NCBI GenBank assembly: GCA_033296885.1 | Contig: MU863957.1 | Span: forward strand, 1 to 64,000 | Origin: Triangularia verruculosa | Lineage: Eukaryota; Ascomycota; Sordariomycetes; Sordariales; Podosporaceae | Direction of reading: 5' to 3' | Length of the DNA stretch: 64,000 nt | Shown here: in pieces, positions 1 to 10,414 of the stretch | How positions within the stretch are numbered: the first letter of the stretch is position 1 | Layout: every line of letters starts with the position of its first letter | Translations under genes and position numbers: made by a program | The notes under the pieces: model-generated | Seen by the model: only the letters and a program-made list of their open reading frames with translations | Told to the model about the DNA's origin: nothing | Database searches by the model: none

Positions 1-247
1 CGCTAACCCACAAGGCACGTGGCGCTACCGTTTGACTACTGCATGGCACTGGGCTAGCGCCCTGCGCCCCGGAGTCTCGGATCACTTCAGGGAGCTGCAC
101 CCGGAGCCTCTGGGCACCTCAGTGAGCCGCAGCTCCTGGAGCCCATGACTCAGTGAATACTGTTGAATTTTCTAAGCCATTGAAGCCCTGTATTCCATAG
201 GGCTTAAACACACTGTAAAATCCACAAACAAATGCTGTATTTCAACA
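1..247 (-). repeat. LTR fragment of a second copia subfamily
   Basis: This stretch aligns with the 3' two thirds (plus-strand sense) of the 388-bp LTRs at 248 and 5475, for example the shared gcgctaccgtttga and cactgtaaaatccacaaaca. It ends in the same AACA, yet its centre is clearly diverged, so it is a related subfamily rather than a third copy of the same LTR. It is GC-rich and shows little C-to-T decay. Its left part lies outside the window. It abuts the next LTR at 247/248 with no spacer. Confidence 0.7.
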
Positions 248-635
248 TAAACTAATATATTAATTAAACCTTATAGATTAAAAAATATTATAATAAATAG
301 GGTATAAAGTAGCGGTTTTATAGACCGTCGGTTTTTTACTTACTCCCCGAAGGTAACTCCGTTCCCGGGCCCGAACGTCCGCTAAATGCACTAACTAAAA
401 TAAAGTTATAAGTTACGTTATAGGCTACGTTGTATTATTGTTTAACCGTTGTAGAGTACTAGTTTTAGCGTTCGGTTTTCCGGGACTTCGGATTACTTTA
501 GGGGGCCGAGTTCTGTTCCGGTAACCGTGGTACTTAAATACTACTGATCTAAGCTATTATATTACCTTTAAGGCCCTGTATTTTATAAAGCTTAGATACA
601 CTGTAAAATCTACAAATAAAAGCTATATTTTAATA
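248..635 (-). repeat. 3' LTR of the copia element (heavily RIPed)
   Basis: This 388-bp LTR has the same length as its partner at 5475-5862. Compared with that copy it shows dozens of C-to-T and G-to-A changes, many at CA and TG steps. For example gctgcagggcactgg in the right LTR is gttgtagagtactag here. The terminal TG and CA have become TA and TA. Confidence 0.88.
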
Positions 636-643
636 TCCCCTCT
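636..643 (-). other. Polypurine tract beside the 3' LTR
   Basis: On the minus strand the bases directly before the 3' LTR read agagggga, a purine run in the position where plus-strand DNA synthesis of an LTR retroelement is primed. The short length and surrounding decay make this a positional call. Confidence 0.5.
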
Positions 644-699
644 ATAGCTATAGTACGTAGGCACTAATTAAAAGGGCTTAGAGAGGTTCAACAGCTAAA

Positions 700-3640
700 T
701 AAACCTACTAAATAGTGCTGCGGGTAAGGCCTTAGTAAGGCCGTCGGTAGATATCTGTTTTGTGAGAAGGTAGGTTACAGTAATAACCTTATTAGAAATG
801 GCTTCCTTAACCCCGAAGTAGTGGATAAGGGTGTGTTTAGTTTGGCGATAGTGCTTATTACTATATGCCGTAGTTATAGCACCTTCGTTATCACATAAAA
901 AGGGGGTAGGCCGTAAAATAGGCCTAGCTATCTCCTAAAAAAGGCCCCTAAACTATATTACTTCCTTAAAGCCTTCCATAACTCCAGTATATTTAGTTTC
1001 TAAAGTGTTAAAGGCCACAGTAAAGGCCTTCTTTAACTTCCAATTTATAGGCCCTCCGGCAAATAGGAAAACCCAACCGTAAGTAGATTTAGCTGTGATT
1101 TTATAACTAACTTAGTTACTATTAGAGGCTCCAATAGGCGTTAAATTACTATTCGAGCCGTAGTTAACTGCTAAGTAGAGGTGTGAATATAGGTAGGAAA
1201 GAAGGGATTTGGAAGCTTTAAGGTGGGTTTCAGTGGGATCCTTTAGGTATAATAAGAGCTACTGAATAGCGAAAGCTACCTTAGGCTTTATTTATACTAT
1301 AGCGTATATAGCTGTGCCAACCAGCTACTAAAATAAGTAGGTATCGCTGGAATTATAGGGGATTCTAAGCTTATTACCTTTGCCGGTAATGCTTAGGCTT
1401 AGTGGAAGAGCAGTAGTTTTAGTGGAAATACCGAAGTACTTAATAGCCTCTGTGATATAGGCCATTTGGTAGATCCAGAGGCGCCGTTAGGCTCTGTTAC
1501 GTTCGATTTAAACACCTAGGAAATAGCGGACAGGGCCAAGGTCTTCGATATTATAGTACTCTCCCATAGCCTTCTTAAAGGCCTAGAGCCGGGAGGGGTC
1601 AGGGCCTATAAGTAGGCAGTCGTCAACGTAGCTAATAATGAAGATCCTATATTCCGGGTGTAAATAGGTGGCGGTATCGGAGATGAGAGCCCTAAAGCCG
1701 AAGGCTTTGGTTATTACTAAGACCTTTTATTACTAGAGATAAGAGGCTTACTTTAAGCCGTAAAGGGACTTCTTTAGAAGGTAAAGTTCACTAAAAACGG
1801 CCTAAAACCACTGTTCTTTATAGGCATACTTCAGGGCTTATTTAAAGGTATTAGGCTCTAAGGCACCTGTAGAAAAGCACTCCTTACAGCAGGATATCAA
1901 GTAAAACATCAGCTCGCTGCAGTCTATATTATCTACAGGCTTGAATTTCTTACGTTACTCCTAAGTAGCCTAGGACAGTGGGATTTTAATAGTATTAGGA
2001 GGGTCTATAGATACTGGTAGTGCTGGTTAAGGTGCTAGAAGGGTAGGAATTGGTGGGAGAATAAGGGGTTCAGGGGCATCAATAACAGAGGGTTTAGGGA
2101 TTTAATCAACTATATCCCCCTCTAGTTCATCAAATCGGTCTAAAACTTCCAGAGGCTTTACAGCGCTTCTAAGGCCTATAATCTAAGCTAATAGATCCTC
2201 GTAGAACTTAATAAAACTAGTTTTAATAACCTTATTAAGACCTAAGTAAATCAAATAAGTTTAGTAACCTAAGACGGCTATAAGCCTTCTTTTAGTTCTA
2301 CGGGGAGCGAACTTTAGGCCTATTGCCCGGTCCTCAGAGGGAATATACACTATAACCTCAAAGCTAATAGCCCTATAGATAGTGAGGTCTAGTTAGTGTA
2401 GTACTTGGGAGAGCAACAATTCGTTATTGAAGGCCTGGAAAGGCGTAAGGTCCTTGGAAATCTAGGTAATTCGGTTAATAATATTAATAATAAGGACGAC
2501 TATATAGCCCCACAGGGTAGTTAGAAGTCCTAAGGTAAAAATTATAGCCTTAAAACGGTCCAAAATAACCCAAATAGAGCGTTCTACTAGGCCGTTTTAG
2601 TTAGAAGTTCTAGGGCTTAATAAACTAAAACCAATACCTTTTTTAATAAAGTAGGTACTTAAAAGGAGGATTTCCTTACCTCCGTCGTAATAAAGGTACC
2701 CTAGATACCGGTAATAGATATTATTAAAGCTTTTAAATAGTAAGCGAAGTGCTAGAACGGCGTTATCCTTAGTAGTGAGAGGCCTGAAAAAGCGGAAGTG
2801 TGTTTTTCGATCCACTATAATTAAGCCGTAGGGCGTCTTTAATAGTAGAAGAGGCTTAATGGCAACGATATCCCCCTCTAACCGGGCCAGGGCAAAAGGA
2901 GGGTCCTAAATAAGTATTATAGAAGGCCTTTAGAGGATCTTTACAGTATTATAGCTCTTATAAACTAAGTCCCTAGGCCTTAGCTTCTAAAGGTTAGGTA
3001 TACTTACAGTAATAAAAGCGGTTTTCTTTAGAAGGTTAAAGCCTATATAACCGAACCGAATATACTAAAGTATCGCCGAACGAAGTAATACCGGGGAAGG
3101 TTTCCGGGGATTAATAGAATTAACGGTATCCTTAACCCCCTCTGTAATTCCAGAGGTTTCGGAGACCCCCTTTATAATTCTAGGGATTTCGGAGACCCCC
3201 TCTATAATTCTAAGGGGTTAAGTGCTAAAAGCGTACCAGTAGGACTGTTTAAGTCTAGAGCGGCCTTTCAGGCTAAGGAAGAACTTTGCCTTTTTAAAAT
3301 TCAGGAGGGTAATAAAGTTCTAGCCGGTATTAATAAGCTTCTGGCCATATAAGGCACTACCGGCCTTATATAAGCGATCCCTATTAACGATATTTAGTAG
3401 AAAAGACGGAATATAGAGGGTATTAATAAGGTTAATCGCTGAAAATTAGGGCTTTCCGTTGTAAAATCCAGTATAAAATTATACTTTTACACTCCCCTTA
3501 CTAGTAATTTTAACGGGACCACCCCCTATAACCAATAACTTAACCTTCACATCTATTAAATCAATAAAAAGGCTCTTATCGTTATAAATATAAATAGTAA
3601 ACCCAGTATTAAAAAGCTAAGCTTCTTTCAGGCCATTATT
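700..3640 (-). pseudogene. Copia pol relic (protease, integrase, RT, RNase H)
   Basis: Conserved blocks of a Ty1/copia polyprotein are still readable on the minus strand, broken by many stops. The protease box is near 3640, followed by a pre-integrase stretch with LINTLYIPSFLLNIVNRD-like text near 3420-3360. The integrase core ends with NGLVERSIWVILDRFKA and INIINR near 2590-2460. RT has YVDD near 1610. RNase H has KSTYGWVF and NWKLKKAFTVAFNTLETKY near 1110-1000. The longest open piece is only 72 codons (2597-2815, part of integrase). The catalytic protease motif is altered to NTGF. No protein is expected. Confidence 0.88.
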
Positions 3641-5474
3641 AGCGTAGTTAGATAGGTTAATAGGTATTAAAATAACCGGAGACTTAGTAAAGCTATAATA
3701 CTTATAGGGAGAGGAAGAGACTGTAGGAGCCGCCTAGGGCTTATAAGGAGAAGAAGAGGCTATAGGAGCCGCTTAGGGATTAGTAGGTTTAGAGGGAGTA
3801 CCGCTATAAAAGCCAGTTCCAACGTTAAAGCCCACTATAAAGGATATTTCCTTAGGTTTATTAAGGCTCTCAGAGGCCTTAGAGGCTTCCTTAGCTTTAT
3901 CTTTCTTTTTCTTTTTTTTCCCGGCACTTCTAGTACCCCCGGGTTTAGTGGAATTAGCGTTAGGAGTAGTAGAATCCTTGGAACTCTCTGTGGCTTTAGT
4001 AGAAGTAGTGTGTGACTAAAGGGTTGCTAAGGCTTAAGTAGCCGAAGTGGTGGAATTACAGGTCTCTGCTAATAGCTCTCTCTGTAAGAATTCGAGTATA
4101 GGATACTAGAAATAGCCAAAATTATGCTCGTTTTGGCGAATAAGAGCCCTGGAACGCTCATACTACAGTAGAAAGCTCTCTTCCAGTGACCTTAGGTAGT
4201 GGTTAACTTGGTTAACGGCCTAGATTTAAACGCCTATTCCCCGAAGCCTCGCTATAAGGGTGTTGAATTTAGCGTTATATTCCATAACTCCTATTAATCT
4301 ATCGAATTTAATAGTGTGGTAGGCCTTGTAGAGCTCGTTCCGTAGGATAGTTTGGGCAGGGGTATACTGGGCCTGCAGGCGTTCGAAGATAACTGTAGGG
4401 CACTGTTCGGCTTCGATAGTGAGTAGTGGGCCGGCCTTGAGGGTATTCCGAATAGTGAGAAGAAGGAAGGCCTTCAGGCTATCGCTTAGGCCTTGAATAG
4501 TAGTTTTGGGCTTATCGATAAAGCCGGAGAGCCCTAAAACCCTTATTTAAATAGTAATACCCTGAAGCTACGCGCGTTAGTTCTTAGGGCCCTTAAGTTT
4601 TTAATCTTTAGTGAGGTTAACTACTTACTTACTAAGCTCTCTTACTAAGAGCCCACTGTAGGGCACTGAAGAGGGTGTGCTTACAGGGTTCGAAGGGCCA
4701 CTGGTTGTTGACGTTATAGTGGGAGTAGTGGAAGTAGGAGATCTTTCGGGCCTTACAGTAGTAGTTGAGGGAGCAGTTATAGGGCTGGATCGGGTATCGA
4801 ATTCGTCTATTTGGTAGCCGATTTGGTTAACTTGAGTGCTGAGAGTACTGAATTAGTTACCCATTGAGTTAAATTTAGCTTCGAAATCGTCCCTCAGGGA
4901 AGCTATTAGGGCGTTTTGGTGAGCCTGTAATTGCTGTATAATAGAGGCAGCCCCCGGAGACCCAGGGAGAGGAGGGAGGTCTTGTATTACTTTGTCTTCT
5001 ATAGTGGAAATCGAAGGCCTAGAGAGGAAGAAATAGTACTGAAAGGAGTGCTAAATCGCTATTTTCCGGGTCTTTAGTAGCCTATAAGAAATATGGCTTA
5101 TAGAATATGGGCTTTTGTAAACGCTGTAAAATAAAAGAACTCGCCTAGGCAGTGAAAGCCCGGGCTTATAACCTGTTGAAATAGGTGCTATTGAGGCCTG
5201 TAAATATAGGCTTAAATAGCTATCGGCGCAGTACACTGAGAGCGAAGAAGACTTTAACTGTAGTATTCGAGATATGGTGTCTCGTAGGTTTGTATGATGT
5301 AGACCTGCGCTGGGAACCGAAGATTGGCGTAGTGTACTTAAAATGAAGGAGGCTATATCTGCAGCCTACGATAGTGGCTAGGCACTGAAGGAAGATCAAT
5401 CACAGGGGCGGCACCCTGTAATATATAGAAGAGAATTACTATAATATAGGCTTGTGAGGCACTGATAAGTGTGG

Positions 5475-5862
5475 TGAACTAGTATATTGATTGAACCTTA
5501 TAGACTAAGAAATATCACAGTGAATAGGGTGTGAGGCAGCGGTCTTATAGGCCATCGGTCTTCTACTCGCTCCCCGAGGGTGACTCCGTTCCCGGGCCCG
5601 AACGCCCGCTAAGTGCGCTAACTAAAATAAGGTTACAGGCCATGTTACAGGCCACGTTGCGCTACCGTTTGACCGCTGCAGGGCACTGGCCTTAGCGTTT
5701 GGCTTTCCGGGACTTCGGATTGCTTCAGGGGGCCGAGTTCCGTTCCGGCAACCGTGGTGCCTAAGCACTGCTGATCCAAGCCATTGTATTGCCTCTGAGG
5801 CCCTGTATTCTACAGGGCTCAGATACACTGTAAAATCCACAAACAAAAGCTGTATTTTAACA
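5475..5862 (-). repeat. 5' LTR of the copia element (lightly mutated)
   Basis: This 388-bp LTR is TG...CA bounded, starts TGAACTAGTATATTG in plus-strand sense and ends TGTATTTTAACA. It retains most CA and TG dinucleotides that the other LTR has lost. Because the element runs on the minus strand, this right-hand copy is the 5' LTR and would have held the promoter. Confidence 0.88.
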
Positions 5863-6240
5863 TATATTTATTTAGTTTTTTATTATTTAAGTAAGAAATT
5901 AATATTCGTTAATTTTTAAATTATTTAATAAGCGAAAGAAAATAAGATTCCGAGGTTAGTAAATTATTTAAATAAATATTAATAGGTTAAATTAAGGTTA
6001 ATTTTACATACTTTATTACTTTAATTAGAAATATATAAATCCTAAGTTAAATGTAGATTAATATATTTAAAATAATAATAACGATAACGATATATAGAAA
6101 AAGGTTTATAATTAAAGAGAGAAAATCGTCGAATAAATATAGTATATATAGTATTTAATAGAAGTTATTAGCTATAAAGAAACTGCTTTTAAAATAATCG
6201 TAAGATATTATATTTATACGATACTTATTATTTTCTATAT

Positions 6241-6345
6241 GCATGTGACAGGCACGTGACATCACGTGACATGACTTTGACCGACGATGCCGGAGCTGTG
6301 AAGAAAACCAACGCCGGGTATGGCGTTGTAAAAGAACTTTTTTTT
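6241..6345. other. GC island with tandem E-boxes and a hairpin
   Basis: Inside the AT-rich block this roughly 105-bp island keeps intact CA and TG steps. It holds three near-tandem 10-bp units (catgtgacag, gcacgtgaca, tcacgtgaca), two of them with the perfect E-box CACGTG at 6253 and 6263. Further on, 6309-6328 can fold into a 7-bp hairpin (CAACGCC / GGCGTTG, 6-nt loop). CACGTG is the known core of bHLH sites such as those of Pho4/Cbf1-type proteins. Whether anything binds here is unknown. Confidence 0.6.
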
Positions 6346-6477
6346 CTTTAGAACTTCGTTTCTTTTAGGACCCATTATTTTCTATATAAACTAATAAACT
6401 AAAATTAAATATATATAATAGTTATATATTATTATAACGTTAAATATTGATATTATTTATTAAATATAGGTTTATAA

Positions 6478-6862
6478 AGTAATTAAAATTAACAATTTTA
6501 CTCGTTCGACCCTTACGTCCCCCTTACTCGCGAAGACCTAAGTCCCTTTAAGCAGATATTAAATAATATATTTAATATTTAAGAATAGATATATTTAAAT
6601 TCTTTTTTAAAAAAAAAGTTTTATTTATTATAAACTATATATTATAAGATTAAATTAACGTTATAAATAAAAAGGCTTAATTTATTAATAATCAATAAAA
6701 AATAATATAAAATATTATTAATTAATTTAAGGAGTTTATTAAATAAATTAAGCTTAAAATAGAATTAAAGGACGATATTATTATTAACTGCTCGTAAGGA
6801 CTTAGGTCCTCGCGAGTAGGGGGGACGTAAAGGTCGAGCGGGTAAAGTAGTTAATTTTAGTT
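6478..6862. repeat. Inverted repeat pair, copy 1
   Basis: The left arm (about 6478-6557, with cgacccttacgtcccc and gcgaagacctaagtccc) is the reverse complement of the right arm (about 6785-6862, with ggacttaggtcctcgcgag and gggacgtaaaggtcgagcg). Both flanks extend the pairing with RIP-type mismatches. Roughly 230 bp of AT-rich DNA separates the arms. This suggests terminal inverted repeats of a short DNA element or two head-to-head copies. Confidence 0.7.
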
Positions 6863-7710
6863 ACTTTATAGGCCTATATTTAACTTACGTTATAAACTTT
6901 ATAATATTATAACGATACAACCGATATTAATACTTATTATTATTTATTTTTCTAATATTATCCAATATTTTTTAATATCGTCCGACATTCTTTAATATCC
7001 TTTAATATACTTTAATATCATTATTTCTTCCTAATTATATTCGACTATTTCTTTATTACCTAATTATAATATACCTTATATTCGGGCTTTATTATCGATT
7101 CAGCTTATTCCCTTATAATTCCTTTATATCGTTATAACTTTTTAATATTCTTTAGTATTTATATAATACATTTACTATAGGAAGATTTACCAAATAAATA
7201 GAAAAGCATAATAAAACCTATTTATATAAAGTCGATTAATATATTAAGTATTTTTTCGGCTATTTTCTTTATAATTATAGCTACTTTAATATCGTTAAAA
7301 TCTTTAAAATAATAAAGTTTAATAATTAAAAGGTATTTAATAATATACTTTTAATATTATATAGTATTATTTAGTTTTTTAAAATATTTTTATTAATCTT
7401 TTAATAATAGTTAATTTAAAAGTTATTAGTTTTATAGTAAATAAATTAAGAAAAGTTCTATAAATAGTTTTTTTTATATACGGAAGTCTTTTACTATAGT
7501 TTAAATATACTTTATATAGCGCTTTATATCTCTTCGTAGCTTTTTTATAGCGTTTATATTAAAGTATACGTAAGTATATCGGAAGTCCGAAGCTTAAGGT
7601 AATTTTTACGTACGCTATACTATATAGTATAGTAGGGCATACTATATTATTATTTGATAAAGCTTTCTGGGCTTTGGCCTTAGTTTTTACTATTTTCATG
7701 ATTATTATTA
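6790..7710 (+). repeat. Dispersed repeat R, copy 1
   Basis: This roughly 0.9-kb unit starts with the conserved acttaggtcctcgcgag block and ends with caaagctttctgggctt...ttttcatgattatt. It recurs in the same orientation at 9456-10258 with C/T and G/A differences. No protein is readable in any frame. Confidence 0.75.
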
Positions 7711-7984
7711 AAGTAGATTTAATTAATTATAAAGATAATTAAATAGTAGTAATAGTTTAATATATAATTTTTAAAACGATAAAGTAATATAATAAAGATA
7801 TAAGAAAAGTAAGTTTTATTATAAATAATAGAGAATATATTATAATAAAATTAGTAAATATTCATTATATTTAAAGTATTTTCTTAAAAGGATTAATAAT
7901 TAAATATTATAATAAGTATATAAAGTTTACTGAATAAAAAATAAGAATTATTAAAAACTTTAAATATAATATAAAGTATTAAGT

Positions 7985-8070
7985 GTCCTATAGTGCAGTA
8001 GTATACGCCTAAGGATCTCTTAATTACTACTTATAATTAAAAGGTAGTGGGTTCGACTTCCGCGTAGGAC
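7985..8070 (+). pseudogene. tRNA-like relic in AT-rich DNA
   Basis: The ends can form a 7-bp acceptor stem (gtcctat with gtaggac, one G-T pair). A T arm is clear (gtggg-ttcgact-tccgc, five pairs), with a B-box-like ggttcgact. A D-arm-like block agtgcagtagtatacgc is also present. The 86-nt span would fit a long-variable-arm tRNA, but I cannot fold a proper anticodon arm with U33, so this is a RIP-damaged tRNA gene or a tRNA-derived element head. The next 200 bp contain a GC-richer patch (8160-8290) that may belong to the same element. Confidence 0.4.
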
Positions 8071-9294
8071 AATAAAATTAACTTTTTATTAACTATAGAA
8101 GGTTAATAAATAGTAGGGTAGTAGCCTACCGATATTATAACCCTCTATAAGTTAATTAAATAGCTTTAATCCCCGGGTCTTAACCGCCTAAAATAGTTGC
8201 AACCGTTAACACTATACCTCCCCTATAGGGCCTATAAAGTAGACCCTATAGGCAGTAAAAGCCGAGGCTCCTACAGGGCTAAAAAGGCCCTGTTATTAAA
8301 GTAGTTATAGAATTCAAAAAAGAAATTAAAAATAAAAATATAAAATAATAGTAATAAAAAAAGGCATTATTAAAAGGAAACGAAGAATTTAATAATAAGG
8401 TTAATAAAATTAACGATAGTATAGAGGAATTTAATAATAAATTGGAAAGTAATAATAGTAATTAAAAAGTTAAAGATAGTAATATAATAATAGTAAAGCA
8501 ATTATGGTATAATTTAAAATTATAGAATAATATAAAAGTAGTAATAAAGAATAAACAATATAAGCGATAATTTCTAATTTAAAATAATAATATAATATTA
8601 GTATAGTATTAATAACGGGGGAGTTTTCTTTTATTATATAGTATAGTATTAATAACGGAATTTTATTATACGGTATAAAATAGAAAGAAGAGGGAGTATA
8701 TATATAATTTAGATTAAATTTTTTTTTTAAAAAAAAAAGGGGTATTATTAGGAGGATTAGTAAAGTATAGTAGTATATAATATAAGGATAGATATAATAA
8801 TATGTATATATATCCGTACGAGCTAGCTTCTTCTCTTCTTTTTTAATTTAACATTTATTATTATAATATACGTACTGGTACCCGTAGCCTATTCTATTAC
8901 TTTATATCCTCTTTATTAATATATATTTCTCTTTAAAACTCTTTTTATTAAAAACTTTATACTATATTATAAGTACCTACGGTTACCTACGGCCCGATAG
9001 TAGATTTATATATAAAGCTATATGTAAAACTATCGTAGACTTAGTACCCGAGCTGCGCTAGCGACCTGTGATTTCCCCTTTAATATTAAATACCTATACT
9101 TTAGGGGGTAGTGAAGTAAGCTTTAGAGAGTAACGTATTATAGTTTTCGTCTTTTAAAAGGGTTTCCGCTATATATAGCGCCTTTATAGTTTATATAATT
9201 ACCTTCGCTAGTTATATAAGAGAACATATAGCTTTATACTTAGGTATTTACTAATATATAAGCTCTATAGATAATAGTCTTAAGTTAATATAAA

Positions 9295-9520
9295 GTAGCT
9301 AACTACTTTACTTACTCGACCCTTACGTCCCCTCCTTACTTATAAAGACATAAGTCCTTATAAGTAGGGATTAATTAATCTAAATATTAAAATAATTAAA
9401 ACTTTATTACAATATTAAAAAATAATTATATATATATATATATTAAATTAATTACTCGTGGGGACTTAGGTCCTCGCGAGTATAGGGGATGTAAAGGTCG
9501 AGCAGGTAAAGTAGTTAATT
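9295..9520. repeat. Inverted repeat pair, copy 2
   Basis: The left arm (about 9297-9360, ctcgacccttacgtcccc and gacataagtcc) is reverse-complementary to the right arm (about 9456-9518, ggacttaggtcctcgcgag and gatgtaaaggtcgagcag). These are the same arms as at 6478-6862 but spaced by only about 95 bp, so the interior differs between copies. Confidence 0.68.
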
Positions 9521-10258
9521 TTAATTACTTTATAGGCTTATATTTAACTAACGTTATAAGTTTTATAATATTATAATAATATAACCGATATTTATATTTT
9601 ATTTTATTTAATATCTTCTAATATTCTTTAATATCCTTTAATATCCTTTAATATTCTCTAATATCGTTACTTTTTCCCGACTATATTCGAATACTTCTCT
9701 ATTACTTAATTACAATATACTTTATATTCAGATTTAAAAAGTACCTCCTTTTATTCCTTTATAATTACTTCGTTCTACTTAATCTATTTAATATCCTTTA
9801 ATATTTAATTAATATATTTATTATAATTAAACTTTTTTAAAACGTAAAAAATAAACGTAAAGTTTACCCGTATAATATCGATTAATATATTTAAAGTATT
9901 TTCCGTTATTTTTTATATAATTTTAATATTTTTAAAGGTTTTTATTAGTTTTTTAATAATAGTTAATATAAAAGTTATTAGTTTTATAATAGATAAATTA
10001 AGAAAAGTTTTATAAGTATTCTTTTATACGCGGAAGTCTTTTATTATAATTTAAATATACTTTATATAGCGTTTCGTAGTTTTTCGTAGCTTTTTTATAG
10101 CATTCGTATTAAAGTATACGTAAATATATCAGAAGTCCAAAGCTTATAGTAATTTTTATATACGTTATACTATATAATAATAGTAGAGCATACTATACTA
10201 TTATTTAATAAAGCTTTCTAGGCTTCGGGCCCAGTTATTACTATTTTCATAATAATAT
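9456..10258 (+). repeat. Dispersed repeat R, copy 2
   Basis: Second copy of the repeat at 6790-7710. It shares cgaccttta-type starts, the run of ttaatatcctttaatatcc tracts, tatatagcg...ttttttatagc and the end block ataaagctttctaggcttc. Differences are mostly C/T and G/A, as expected for RIP. It ends about 150 bp before the composition boundary. Confidence 0.72.
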
Positions 10259-10414
10259 TAAATTAATTTATAATTAATAATAAGTAAGCGAGTCTCCGTC
10301 TACTTTCCTTTACCCCACTTCTCTACTTTTTACCTCGGCTCTACCTAAAATAGAAAGTCTTCTAGCTTCTCTTCTTTTAGCTATATAAGTAAAGTAGAAA
10401 AGAAGAGGGAAGCT

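Larger units (their letters stand above)
248..5862 (-). mobile_element. Degenerate Ty1/copia LTR retrotransposon
   Basis: The element is 5.6 kb, bounded by two 388-bp direct repeats whose ends read TG...CA in the less mutated right copy, and it runs on the minus strand. Read that way the order is Gag-like region (about 5400-3700), protease relic (about 3640-3540, LFNTGFTIYI in place of the usual D-S/T-G-A), integrase core (about 2820-2460, KKGIGFSLLSPRTSN followed by NGLVERSIWVILDRFKA), reverse transcriptase with the YVDD box (about 1640-1590, ISYVDDCLLIG) and RNase H (about 1130-960, KSTYGWVFLFAGGPINWK). Protease-IN-RT-RH is the copia order. All domains carry stops and frameshifts, and CpA-to-TpA changes are abundant, so it is dead and RIP-mutated. 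No clear target-site duplication is seen: CAACA lies to the left and TATAT to the right. Confidence 0.9.
5863..10405. repeat. AT-rich RIP-degraded repeat block, no genes
   Basis: About 4.5 kb of very AT-rich DNA dominated by TA steps, with stops in all frames and no coding stretch. It contains copies of at least one repeat family (separate entries), AT microsatellite (for example near 9425-9445) and long T/A runs (8710-8740). Composition switches back to genic GC within roughly 50 bp around 10400. This is the expected look of RIP-processed, probably H3K9-methylated, transposon debris. That chromatin state is inferred from composition only. Confidence 0.85.

Noticed and set aside
2100..4000. 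Repeated gagaccccctt-type triplets near 3120-3200 as a CRISPR-like array
   Set aside because: They are short internal repeats inside a dead retrotransposon of a eukaryote, with no regular spacers.
5863..10405. Centromere or telomere identity of the AT-rich block
   Set aside because: No telomeric repeat is visible, and AT-rich RIP debris alone does not distinguish a centromere from an ordinary heterochromatic island.
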